The notes under the pieces: generated by a model
Database searches by the model: none
What the model was told of the DNA's origin: nothing
What the model saw: the letters and a program-made list of their open reading frames with translations, nothing else
Position numbers and translations under genes: made by a program
Source of the DNA: Kitasatospora sp. MAP5-34
GTDB lineage: Bacteria; Actinomycetota; Actinomycetes; Streptomycetales; Streptomycetaceae
Direction of reading: 5' to 3'
DNA: 64,000 nt
NCBI RefSeq assembly: GCF_029894335.1
Contig: NZ_JARXZC010000040.1
Location: forward strand, 1-64,000
Shown here: positions 19,563 to 27,485 of the stretch, one piece after another
Layout of the letters: the number at the start of each line of letters is the position of its first letter
Position numbering within the stretch: position 1 is the first letter of the stretch

Positions 19563-19874
19563 TCAGCCGAGCGAACCGGCCGCACTGGTCATCGAGGAGT
19601 GCTGCTCCTGCTCAGTGGCGGCGTACTGCTTGGTCGTGGCCTCGATCGCCTGCTTGATCTCGTCAAGCACCTTGTTCAGCGCGGTGGCGTCCTGGTTGAA
19701 GCGATCCTGCAGCTGCTGGTAGGCGGTGGCCGCCGAGCCCTGCCAGCCGGCCTTGGTCTCGTCGACGAGGCTGTTGAGCTTCGCGATCTCCTGCTGGACC
19801 TGCTGGTTCACCTCACCGATGCGGTTGGCGAACTGGTTCATTTCCTCAGCGGTCGTCCTGAACTGACCAGACAT
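19563..19874 (-). CDS. esxB: WXG100 secreted protein EsxB
   Basis: 103-aa WXG100 protein with the WQG turn at about residues 44-46 and a C-terminal YxxxE signal (YAATE). A short Ser/Gly tail follows. ATG start with GGGGGA 10 nt upstream. It is 109 nt upstream of esxA in the same direction, with its own likely promoter at 19964-19992. Confidence 0.93.
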   Translation of the reverse strand: MSGQFRTTAEEMNQFANRIGEVNQQVQQEIAKLNSLVDETKAGWQGSAATAYQQLQDRFNQDATALNKVLDEIKQAIEATTKQYAATEQEQHSSMTSAAGSLG

Positions 19875-19963
19875 GATCTACCGTCCCCCATGAGACAGAA
19901 CTTCCTGACGGATAGTCCTGGCACGGCCTACCCGTCGAACACCACGGCGCGGTGTCCCTCTGC

Positions 19964-19992
19964 ACAATAGTCGCCGCGCGCAAGTCGCCCAA
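19964..19992 (-). promoter_or_regulatory. Candidate esxBA promoter
   Basis: On the minus strand: TTGGGC (-35), 17-nt spacer, TATTGT (-10), ending 89 nt before the esxB start. It lies between the eccB terminator and esxB, where a promoter is needed. Confidence 0.4.
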
Positions 19993-20002
19993 CACCGGGA
20001 GC

Positions 20003-20040
20003 CGGGCTAGTTACCAGATCATGACCTGGTAACCGGCCCG
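20003..20040 (-). terminator. Terminator after eccB
   Basis: GTTACCAG (20010-20017) pairs with CTGGTAAC (20026-20033) across an 8-nt loop, with a further 5-bp CGGGC/GCCCG stem outside. It is about 60 nt past the eccB stop. The inner 8-bp palindrome could also be read as an operator, since it lies upstream of the esxBA promoter. Confidence 0.55.
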
Positions 20041-20101
20041 ACTCATGACGATGCGTCAGATGTGTCGGATGCGTCGTGCGCGTCGGCTGATGCCGGTCGC
20101 G

Positions 20102-21676
20102 TCAGGCGTTCTGGGCCTGGAGCGCGGCGGCGGTGTTCAGCACCGGGCCGCCCGGCACCAGGTTGGCCCAGGCGCCCGGGACCGGCACCGGCTGGATCTT
20201 GTCGTACCCGAGCCGGGCCTGCGCCTCGTCCACCTGCGACTGCCCCGACTGCGGCGCCGGGGACGGCGTCGACGTCTTGGTGCCGTCGCTGTTGCTCTGC
20301 ACCGAGTAGCGCAGACCGGTCTCGGTGATCAGGAAGTTGCTGCCCGAACCGCCCGCGCCCGCGTCCACCGAGCGGAACAACAGCCCTGCCCCGGGGGAGA
20401 CATGGGCGCTGGAGGAACCGGTGTTGACCGGCGTCGGGTAGTTGGCGTCGGCCCAGACGGTCTGCTTGATGTTGCCGCTGTCGTCCATGCTCTGGAAGGT
20501 GCTGCAGAGCACCGTCCGCGCCTTGGCACCACTGTCGGCGTTCACCGCGCTGCCGCTCGGCTTCTCCTTCGGCGCGTTGCTGTCCGCCTTCAGCAGGGTG
20601 TTCTGGTCGATCTTCGGCCGCAGCGCCGCGTAGTCGCTCGGCGAGAGCTCGGCGAACTTCGGCGTCTGGCTCTTGTAGATCACCTTGAGGGCCGGGTTCT
20701 GCCGGATCAGTTCGGCCTGGAAGGCCGTCACCTCGTAGAGGCTGTCCTGGCCCATCACGTAGAAGCTCTTGCCCTGGTAGGAGAGCAACCGCCCGACGAA
20801 CTGCTCGTCGGGCTGGCTGATCGGGACATTGGACGCCACCCGGTCCGTGTCCTTGAAGCCGGGGATGGTCGGGAAGGTGATCATGTTGCCGTCCTGCAGC
20901 GTGTTCAGCCACTCCTGGGTGACCTGCTGCGGCTGCGCGTCGGCCCCGAACAGTCCGGACTCCAGGCTGCTCCGGACGTCGGCGCTGGTGGTCGCCTGGC
21001 CGAGCGCGTGCTTGAACCCGTTCGAGTCGACCAGGTAGTCGCTGGCCCGGTTGCCCGAGAGCGGCGGGGCCTCGACGAACAGCCACTGGCCGCCGCCCAG
21101 CACCAGGCTGGGGTTGGCGAGCGCCTTGGCCTCCTTGCCGGCCGTCACGAACACCGCCTGGTTGATCGTCGCCTGGCTCTTGTCCTTGCCCGGACGGTCA
21201 CAGACCGACCAGGTCTTGGCGACCCCGGCGTCCGCCGGATCGGGCAGCCGGTCCGGCGCGTACGGGATGCCGATGGTCGCCCCGTGGTTCTTGTACGCGT
21301 CGAGGACCGCGTCCGCGACGACCGTGACCTTGGCGCCGGCCGGCAGCACCAGCCGCGCCGAGGACATGTTGAGAACCTGGTGGAGCACCTTCTCCTTGGT
21401 GGTCGGATCGACCAGCACCACGTAGCGGGTGGTCGAGTCCTTGCCCTGGATGATGTTCTTGCCGTCGTCCCAACCCTGCGGCGCAGCGGGCTTGATGACG
21501 CCCAGCATGCCGAATCCCGCCACGATGACGGCGGCCACGACGACGCTGGGCAGCACGGCCCGGACCGGACGCGGCGCGTCCTCGTCGTTGCCGCCTCCGC
21601 TGGGCTGCAGGAAGGCGCCCACCATGCGCTTGCGCGCGAAGGTGTATGCGTTCAGCTCGTCCCGGCGTGATGCCAT
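20102..21676 (-). CDS. eccB: Type VII secretion protein EccB
   Basis: 524 aa. The N-terminus ASRRDELNAYTFARKRMVGA is typical of EccB, then one membrane segment (about residues 40-61, VLPSVVVAAVIVAGFGMLGV) and a large extracytoplasmic part with the repeat-type beta folds of EccB (two Cys, in SVCDRPG and TVLCSTF, could form a disulfide). The tail is Ser/Pro/Gln rich. I start at ATG 21676; the frame stays open far upstream (to 22717) but that part overlaps eccE antisense. It diverges from eccE. Confidence 0.93.
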   Translation of the reverse strand: MASRRDELNAYTFARKRMVGAFLQPSGGGNDEDAPRPVRAVLPSVVVAAVIVAGFGMLGVIKPAAPQGWDDGKNIIQGKDSTTRYVVLVDPTTKEKVLHQVLNMSSARLVLPAGAKVTVVADAVLDAYKNHGATIGIPYAPDRLPDPADAGVAKTWSVCDRPGKDKSQATINQAVFVTAGKEAKALANPSLVLGGGQWLFVEAPPLSGNRASDYLVDSNGFKHALGQATTSADVRSSLESGLFGADAQPQQVTQEWLNTLQDGNMITFPTIPGFKDTDRVASNVPISQPDEQFVGRLLSYQGKSFYVMGQDSLYEVTAFQAELIRQNPALKVIYKSQTPKFAELSPSDYAALRPKIDQNTLLKADSNAPKEKPSGSAVNADSGAKARTVLCSTFQSMDDSGNIKQTVWADANYPTPVNTGSSSAHVSPGAGLLFRSVDAGAGGSGSNFLITETGLRYSVQSNSDGTKTSTPSPAPQSGQSQVDEAQARLGYDKIQPVPVPGAWANLVPGGPVLNTAAALQAQNA

Positions 21677-21980
21677 CCTCGTCGTCTCCCCTGTTTGACC
21701 GACAGCTCTGCTTGACCGACAGCTCTGCTTGACCGAATAGCTCTGTTTGACCGACGTCCGTACTGTGGTGGTGCCTGCGGTCGCGCCCGCCGGCACCAGC
21801 TGCTGCCGGACATCTGTGCGTACGTCAGCACGATTCGTCCGTGCGGAGTCTGCCACCCGCCGGACGGAGACCGCAGCCAACCCTCTACGATGCGGCAGCA
21901 GACGGTAAGTACGGTACGGGTACGGTTCGCCGACCAGCCAACCGGGCCGTGATATCTGATCAGAGAGGGTCACTCGGGGG
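21677..21980. other. eccB-eccE divergent intergenic region
   Basis: 304 bp that must hold promoters for both genes. It contains the 17-bp repeats at 21691-21758 on the eccB side and a short GTACGG triple repeat near 21911-21926 on the eccE side. The Shine-Dalgarno-like GGGGG of eccE directly abuts its ATG. Confidence 0.6.
21691..21758 (-). repeat. Four 17-bp direct repeats at the eccB start
   Basis: The minus strand reads GGTCAAGCAGAGCTGTC about four times with a 17-nt period (one unit is 18 nt and the outer ones vary by 1-3 bases). The last unit runs into the GGGGAG ribosome-binding site of eccB. On the plus strand each unit shows TTGACC. It looks like an iterated regulatory-protein site or an iterated RNA element in the eccB leader. 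Confidence 0.75.
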
Positions 21981-23396
21981 ATGCCAAGCCAGACCGCTCC
22001 AGAGCGACGCAGCACATCGCGCGGCCGACGCGCCAAGAACGGCGGGGGTGCCAACGGGGGATCCGGCGGGGCTTCCGGTCGCGGGACCCGGCGGGCGCAG
22101 CCCGTCCAGGCCGCTCCGACGGCTCCGGTGCCGCTGAAGCTCCACCCGCGCCCAGGGCTCCTCGGCAACCGGCTCCAGCTGCAGCAAGTCGTGCTGCTGG
22201 AGGTCGCGGTGGCGCTGCCGGCCGTCGGCTGGACGATCAACAAGGCGATGGCCGGGGTGTTCGCCCTGCCCGCCGTCCTGCTGGTGGTCATCGCGCTGCT
22301 GCCGCTGAACGGCCGCAGCGCGCCGGAGGGCCTGCGGGTCCGGATGGCGTTCAACGCCCGCCGCAAGCAGGCGCAGTTGAACGTGCCGCCGCCGGGCACC
22401 GACCCGGCCCTGGCGCCGGCCCTCGAGCTCGAACCCGCGCTGCACACGTACACCCACGCCACCGAGGCCGACCTCGGCAACGGGCGGCCGGTCCGCCGCG
22501 AGACCGGGATGGTCGGCGACGGCACGTTCCTGACCTCGGTACTGCTGGTGCAGGCCAAGGACCAGCCGCTGCGGCCCACCCGCACCAGCCTGCCGCTGCC
22601 GCTCGACGTGATCTGCTCGGCGCTCCAGGTGGACGACATCGCGCTGGAGTCGGTGCAGCTGGTGCAGCACACCCAGCCCGCGCCGGCCCCGCACCTGCCC
22701 GAGCAGTCGCTCGCCACCCGCGCCTACCACCAGCTGCCCGACGGCCTCTCCACCCCCGGCCTGCGGCTCACCTGGATCGCGCTGAAGCTCAGCCCCGAGC
22801 GGACCAGCACCGCCGTGCTGGCCCGTGGCGGCGGCGAGGAGGGCTCCCGCAAGGCCCTCCAGCGCGTCACCGACCAGCTGGCCGGACGCCTGAACAGCGC
22901 CGGCTTCACCGCGACCGCGCTCGACGAGCGCGAGCTGATCGCCGCACTGGCGATCTCCACCTGCGCCAACCCGATCGCCGTCGCGGGCCGTCAGGGCACC
23001 GGCGGGGGCGGCGGCAACGGCCGCCGGACGCAGGAGAGCCGCAAGTTCTGGCGGATCGACGACCGCTGGCACAGCACGTACTGGATCTCCAAGTGGCCGC
23101 AGCTCAGCCGCCCAGGCGGCGCTCCGGGCCGGATCGCCGCACCCGACCTGGTCAACCTGGTCACCGGCACCCCCGCGCTGGCCAGCACCTTCAGCCTGAC
23201 CGTCAGTCAGGGCACCGGCGGTTCGGTGGCGATCAGCGGGCACGTCCGGGTCACCGGGCGCAGCGAGAGCGAGGTCGACCAGGTCGGCCGGCTGGTGGAG
23301 TCCCGCGCGCAGAGCGCCGGCGTGAGCCTCGCCCGGCTCGACCTCGAACAGGCACCCGGCCTGCTCGCCACACTGCCCCTGGGAGGGACTTCCTGA
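21981..23396 (+). CDS. eccE: Type VII secretion protein EccE
   Basis: 471 aa. A basic, Gly/Ser-rich tail of about 50 residues precedes two membrane segments (about residues 70-110: LLEVAVALPAVGWTI and GVFALPAVLLVVIALLPL), then a soluble domain, the EccE layout. The family role is peripheral membrane subunit of the ESX core complex. A Gly-rich insertion (GTGGGGGNG) lies near residue 340. The stop codon overlaps the ATG of the next gene (TGATG). Confidence 0.88.
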   Translation: MPSQTAPERRSTSRGRRAKNGGGANGGSGGASGRGTRRAQPVQAAPTAPVPLKLHPRPGLLGNRLQLQQVVLLEVAVALPAVGWTINKAMAGVFALPAVLLVVIALLPLNGRSAPEGLRVRMAFNARRKQAQLNVPPPGTDPALAPALELEPALHTYTHATEADLGNGRPVRRETGMVGDGTFLTSVLLVQAKDQPLRPTRTSLPLPLDVICSALQVDDIALESVQLVQHTQPAPAPHLPEQSLATRAYHQLPDGLSTPGLRLTWIALKLSPERTSTAVLARGGGEEGSRKALQRVTDQLAGRLNSAGFTATALDERELIAALAISTCANPIAVAGRQGTGGGGGNGRRTQESRKFWRIDDRWHSTYWISKWPQLSRPGGAPGRIAAPDLVNLVTGTPALASTFSLTVSQGTGGSVAISGHVRVTGRSESEVDQVGRLVESRAQSAGVSLARLDLEQAPGLLATLPLGGTS

Positions 23397-24160
23397 TGGC
23401 CTATCAGACCTACCCCGCCCAGGCCCCCGAGCCCGGCGCCGAGCAGGCCCGAATGCTGCGGATCCGTCCCGGCTTCGGGCTGCGCGGCCCGAAGCGCGAA
23501 CGGCACGTGCTCTCCCCCGAGGATCTCGGCGCGCTCTCCTTCCCGGTCGGCGACGACGGCGTGGTGATCGGTGTCGACCAGCAGCAACAGCCCTCCGTCC
23601 TGGGCCTGTTCCGGCCGACCTCGTACGAGGTGGTGCTGGTCGGCGGCATGTGGACGGCGCAGATCATCGCGCTGCGCGCCGCCGCCACCGGCGCCCGGAT
23701 CGCCGTCGAGACCGGCCGCCCGCAGGCCTGGGCCCCGATGGCGCAGGCGGCCGGCGGCGGCCAGCCGTGCGTGACCATCCACCAGGCCGGACGGCTCGGC
23801 GCGCAGGGCGCCTCGGTCGCCTCGCCGGTGCTGGTCGTCCGTGACCTCGGCGCCCGCCCGCCGCGCAGCCGGCTCTCCGCCGCTCCGTGGCAGAGCACCC
23901 TCACCCTGCTGCCGTACCTCGGGCCGAACGCGCCTCGCGTACTCAACGCGGCCGACCTGGTGGGCATACAGCGGGTCTCGCCGCAGGAGACCGAGGTGCT
24001 GGCCCGCATCCTCTCGCTGGGCGAGCACGACATGGCCTCGCTTCCGACGCTGCCGGACAACATCACGCTCTGGGCGACCCGGATGCGGCGGCAGTACGTG
24101 ATGACCAACCCCGGCGAGGCGGAGGGCCAGCTCCTGGGCGGCCCGCGCCGGATGGACTGA
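23396..24160 (+). CDS. Uncharacterised protein coupled to eccE
   Basis: 254 aa, soluble, no membrane segment or signal peptide. The start ATG shares one base with the eccE stop and has GGGAGGG 9 nt upstream, so the two are translationally coupled. Sequence: short Pro/Ala tail, then beta-rich stretches (DDGVVIGVDQQQQPSVLGLF, YEVVLVGGMWTAQIIALRAA) with a possible Rossmann-like beta-alpha unit and a C-terminal helical half. I recognise no family. Context points to a secretion-system accessory; the place in the locus is where mycobacterial loci carry chaperone or Esp genes, but I see no EspG signature. Confidence 0.8.
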   Translation: MAYQTYPAQAPEPGAEQARMLRIRPGFGLRGPKRERHVLSPEDLGALSFPVGDDGVVIGVDQQQQPSVLGLFRPTSYEVVLVGGMWTAQIIALRAAATGARIAVETGRPQAWAPMAQAAGGGQPCVTIHQAGRLGAQGASVASPVLVVRDLGARPPRSRLSAAPWQSTLTLLPYLGPNAPRVLNAADLVGIQRVSPQETEVLARILSLGEHDMASLPTLPDNITLWATRMRRQYVMTNPGEAEGQLLGGPRRMD

Positions 24161-24175
24161 CCGACCGGGAGGTAC

Positions 24176-24218
24176 GGTTCGCGCTCGTACACGGTTACGG
24201 TGTGTACGAGCGCGAACC
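24176..24218 (+). terminator. Terminator after eccE unit
   Basis: 17-bp perfect stem (24176-24192 with 24202-24218) and 9-nt loop followed by TCTTTC, 15 nt past the stop codon. It is one of the strongest hairpins in the window. Confidence 0.9.
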
Positions 24219-24404
24219 TCTTTCGGGTGGGCGGTGGGGTGAACAGCAGGTGAGGTGCACTCCAAAAGCGGTTGTCACAGGCCGACCGACGTCCACCGAC
24301 CTCGGCGGCAGATGCGATACCGCCTTCAGTTGACCGTGAATCACGCCCTAGTCTTGTTGCCCGACGGCACCGCGAACAGCGGCGGCGAACACGAGGGAGC
24401 CCAA

Positions 24405-26411
24405 GTGAGCAGCGATCGGGACGGCGTCTACGTCGGCGACAACGCGGCAGAGGACGACGACGACTGGTCGGACGCCCCTGACTACTCTCCCCCGTCCTGG
24501 TACACCCAGAGCGCGGGCCCGCAGTCTGCGGCGCCGGCACCTGCACCTGCTCCGGCGCCCGCGCCTGTCCCGGCTCCCGCGCCTGCTCCGGCACCCGCGC
24601 CGGTGGCTCCGGCCGTGCCGCAGCCCGTGGTGGAGCAACCGGTCGCCGCGCAGCCCGCTCCCGCGCCGGTCCAGGCCGCACCGGCACCCGCTCCCGTTCC
24701 TGCGCCTGCTCCCGCGCCGGTCCAGGCTGCGCCGGCGCCCGTTCCTGCCCCGGCTCCTGCTCCCACCCCTGCCCCTGCCCCCGCGCAGCAGGCTCCGCCG
24801 CAGACGCTCTGGCCGACCCCCGAGCAGGCCCCGGTGCAGCCGCCCCAGCCCGCGCAGCCGCAGCCGCAGCAGTACCAGCAGCAGCCCCCGCCGCCGGGCC
24901 CGTGGCCCGTCCCGCAGCAGCAGCCCCAACAGCCGCAGCAGGCCGCGCCGGAGGCCGCGCCCGCGCCCGCTCCGCCGGTGGACCCGCGCCAGGGCGGCTG
25001 GCCGCAGCCCCCCGCCTTCCCGCAGCAGCCCCAGCAGCCCCAGCAGCAACTGCCGCCGCAACCGCAGCCGCAGGCGTACCCCCAGCAGTCCGGTTACCCG
25101 CAGCAGCAGGGCGTCCCGCAGGCTCCGGCGGCGTTCCAGCAGGGCGGCCAGCAGCAGGTGTCGCACGGCGCGGCGCTCGGCTACACCGCCGCCGTCGAGC
25201 TCTCCTCGGACCGGCTGCTGCGCGGCCAGCCCAAGCAGCAGCGCGAGTCGCGGTTCAAGTTCGGCGGCAAGGCGGCGGAGGCCGACCGGGCCCGCCGGCT
25301 GGAGGTCATCCGTACGCCGGTGATGAGCTGCTACCGGATCGCGGTGATCAGCCTCAAGGGCGGCGTCGGCAAGACCACGACCACCACCTCGCTCGGTGCC
25401 ACCCTGGCCAGTGAGCGCCAGGACAAGGTGATCGCGATCGACGCCAACCCGGACGCCGGCACCCTCGGCCGCCGGGTGAAGCGCCAGACCGGCGCGACCA
25501 TCCGCGACCTGGTGACGGCCATCCCGCACCTGCGCAGCTACATGGACGTCCGCCAGTTCACCTCGCAGGACCTGCACTCGGGTCTGGAGATCCTGGCGAA
25601 CGACGTCGACCCGGCCGTCTCGACCACGTTCAACGACTCGGACTACCGCCAGGTCATCCAGGTGCTCGGCCAGCACTACCCGATCATCCTGACCGACTCG
25701 GGCACCGGCCTGCTGTACAGCGCGATGCGCGGGGTGCTGGACCTCGCCGACCAGCTGATCGTGGTCTCCACCCCCAGCGTGGACGGCGCCAGCAGCGCCA
25801 GCACCACGCTGGACTGGCTGTCCGCGCACGGCTACGCCGACCTGGTGCAGCGCAGCATCACGGTGGTCTCCGGGGTCCGCGAGACCAGCAAGATGATCAA
25901 GGTCGAGGACATCGTCGCGCACTTCCAGACCCGCTGCCGCGGCGTCGTGGTGGTGCCGTTCGACGAGAGCCTCGCGGCCGGCGCCGAGGTCAACCTCGCG
26001 ATGATGCGGCCCAAGGTCCGGGACGCGTACTTCGAGCTCGCCACCCTGGTCGGCGAGGACATCGCGCGCGCCCAGCACGCGGCGGGCGGCGGCTGGCAGC
26101 AACAGCAGCAGTACCCGCCGCAGGGCTACCAGCAGCAGCCGTACCCGCCCCAGGGCGGCTACCAGCAGCAGCCGCAGGGCGGTTACCCCGGCCAGCCCGC
26201 CCCCGGCGCGCCGTGGGCCCCGCAGCCCGGCCAGACCCCGCCCCCCGGGTACGGGCAGCCGCAGCAGGGTGCACCCGGAGGGCAGCCGCTGCCGCCGGAG
26301 TGGCAGCAGCAGGGCCAGCAGCCCGGGTACGGCTACCCGCCGCCGCCCCAGCCCGACGGCCAGCAGCCGCCCCCGGCGGGTTACGGCTACCCGCCGCCTC
26401 CGCAGCAGTGA
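24405..26411 (+). CDS. Pro/Gln-rich ParA/MinD-like ATPase, EspI-like
   Basis: 668 aa. A 30-residue acidic start (AEDDDDW) leads to about 230 residues of Pro, Ala and Gln repeats, then a ParA/MinD ATPase domain with deviant Walker A KGGVGKTT at 318-325, and a second Gln/Pro/Gly/Tyr-repeat tail of about 100 residues. This matches the layout of EspI-type ATPases of mycobacterial ESX loci (Pro/Ala-rich N-terminus plus MinD-like domain). I start at GTG 24405 with GAGGGAG 7 nt upstream. It lies between two strong terminators, so it is its own transcription unit. Confidence 0.9.
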   Translation: MSSDRDGVYVGDNAAEDDDDWSDAPDYSPPSWYTQSAGPQSAAPAPAPAPAPAPVPAPAPAPAPAPVAPAVPQPVVEQPVAAQPAPAPVQAAPAPAPVPAPAPAPVQAAPAPVPAPAPAPTPAPAPAQQAPPQTLWPTPEQAPVQPPQPAQPQPQQYQQQPPPPGPWPVPQQQPQQPQQAAPEAAPAPAPPVDPRQGGWPQPPAFPQQPQQPQQQLPPQPQPQAYPQQSGYPQQQGVPQAPAAFQQGGQQQVSHGAALGYTAAVELSSDRLLRGQPKQQRESRFKFGGKAAEADRARRLEVIRTPVMSCYRIAVISLKGGVGKTTTTTSLGATLASERQDKVIAIDANPDAGTLGRRVKRQTGATIRDLVTAIPHLRSYMDVRQFTSQDLHSGLEILANDVDPAVSTTFNDSDYRQVIQVLGQHYPIILTDSGTGLLYSAMRGVLDLADQLIVVSTPSVDGASSASTTLDWLSAHGYADLVQRSITVVSGVRETSKMIKVEDIVAHFQTRCRGVVVVPFDESLAAGAEVNLAMMRPKVRDAYFELATLVGEDIARAQHAAGGGWQQQQQYPPQGYQQQPYPPQGGYQQQPQGGYPGQPAPGAPWAPQPGQTPPPGYGQPQQGAPGGQPLPPEWQQQGQQPGYGYPPPPQPDGQQPPPAGYGYPPPPQQ

Positions 26412-26415
26412 GCGA

Positions 26416-26467
26416 AGAGAGCCCCTGTCGACCAGTCTTAGGTTCCAGTGGTCGGCAGGGGCTCTCT
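26416..26467. terminator. Bidirectional terminator between ParA-like gene and ribF
   Basis: 19-bp stem with one G-U pair (26416-26434 with 26449-26467) and a 14-nt loop, between two convergent stop codons. It closes the type VII locus on the right. Confidence 0.9.
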
Positions 26468-26482
26468 CGGCACTCCGGTACT

Positions 26483-27421
26483 TCAGGACCCGTCGGTCAG
26501 CTCGCGGGCCTGCTTGACGTCGTCGGCCATCCGGTCGAGCAGCGCCTCGATGGAGTCGAACTTCTCCATCCCGCGCAGGTACACCAGGAAGTCGACGGCC
26601 ACGTGCAGGTCGTAGAGGTCGAGCCCGACCCGGTCGATCGCGTAGGCCTCCACCGTGCGGGCGGTGCCGTCGAAGGTCGGGTTGGTACCGACCGAGATCG
26701 CGGCCGGCATCCGCTCGCCGCCCGCCGTCAGCCACCCCGCGTACACCCCGTCGGCCGGGACGGCGCTGTGCGGCACGGTGTTCACGTTGGCCGTCGGGAA
26801 GCCCAACTCCCGTCCGCGCTGGGCGCCGTGGACGACCACGCCCTCCACCCGGTGCGGGTGGCCGAGCACCTCGGCGGCCGCCGCCACGTCACCTTCGGCG
26901 ACCAGTCGGCGCACCAGGGTCGAGGAGAACGGCTCGCCTGCGGCGCAGCGCAGTTGCAGGTCGACCACCTCGACCTCGAAGTCGGCCGTCCGCCCCAGCT
27001 CGGTGAGAAGCGTCACGTTCCCGGCGGCCTTGTGGCCGAAGCGGAAGTTCGGGCCCTCGATGACCAGCCGGGCGTGCAGGGCGTCCACCAGCACCTGCTG
27101 GACGAAGGTCTCCGGCGACTCCCGGGAGAACTCCGAGGTGAACGGCAGCACCAGGACGGCGTCCACGCCCAGCTCCGCCATCAGCTCCGCGCGGCGGGGC
27201 TGCGGCGCGAGCAGCGGCGGGTGGCTGCCCGGGCGGACGACCTCGCTGGGGTGCGGGTCGAAGGTGACCACGACGGCCTTGGTGCCCAACTCACGGGCGC
27301 GCTCCACCACCCGGCTGATGATCAGTTGGTGGCCGCGGTGCACACCGTCGAACGATCCGATGGTGACGACGCTGCGCCCCCAGTCCCCGGGGATCTCCTC
27401 CAGGCCATGCCAGCGTTGCAC
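26483..27421 (-). CDS. ribF: Bifunctional riboflavin kinase / FAD synthetase
   Basis: 312-aa enzyme making FMN then FAD. The adenylyltransferase half has FDGVHRGH at residues 24-31 and the kinase half has GFPTANV with the conserved threonine. Length is normal. The start is GTG at 27421, with AAGGAG about 10 nt upstream. Last gene of the translation-factor cluster; no FMN riboswitch is visible upstream. Confidence 0.95.
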   Translation of the reverse strand: MQRWHGLEEIPGDWGRSVVTIGSFDGVHRGHQLIISRVVERARELGTKAVVVTFDPHPSEVVRPGSHPPLLAPQPRRAELMAELGVDAVLVLPFTSEFSRESPETFVQQVLVDALHARLVIEGPNFRFGHKAAGNVTLLTELGRTADFEVEVVDLQLRCAAGEPFSSTLVRRLVAEGDVAAAAEVLGHPHRVEGVVVHGAQRGRELGFPTANVNTVPHSAVPADGVYAGWLTAGGERMPAAISVGTNPTFDGTARTVEAYAIDRVGLDLYDLHVAVDFLVYLRGMEKFDSIEALLDRMADDVKQARELTDGS

Positions 27422-27485
27422 CCTGACCGCTCCTTGTTCCGTACGTGCGTACGCTCGGTACGCTCAAACGCTCCAACCCGAACCC

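Noticed and set aside
20102..22717. 871-aa version of eccB
   Set aside because: The extra N-terminal 347 codons overlap eccE antisense; the true start with the EccB N-terminus is at 21676.
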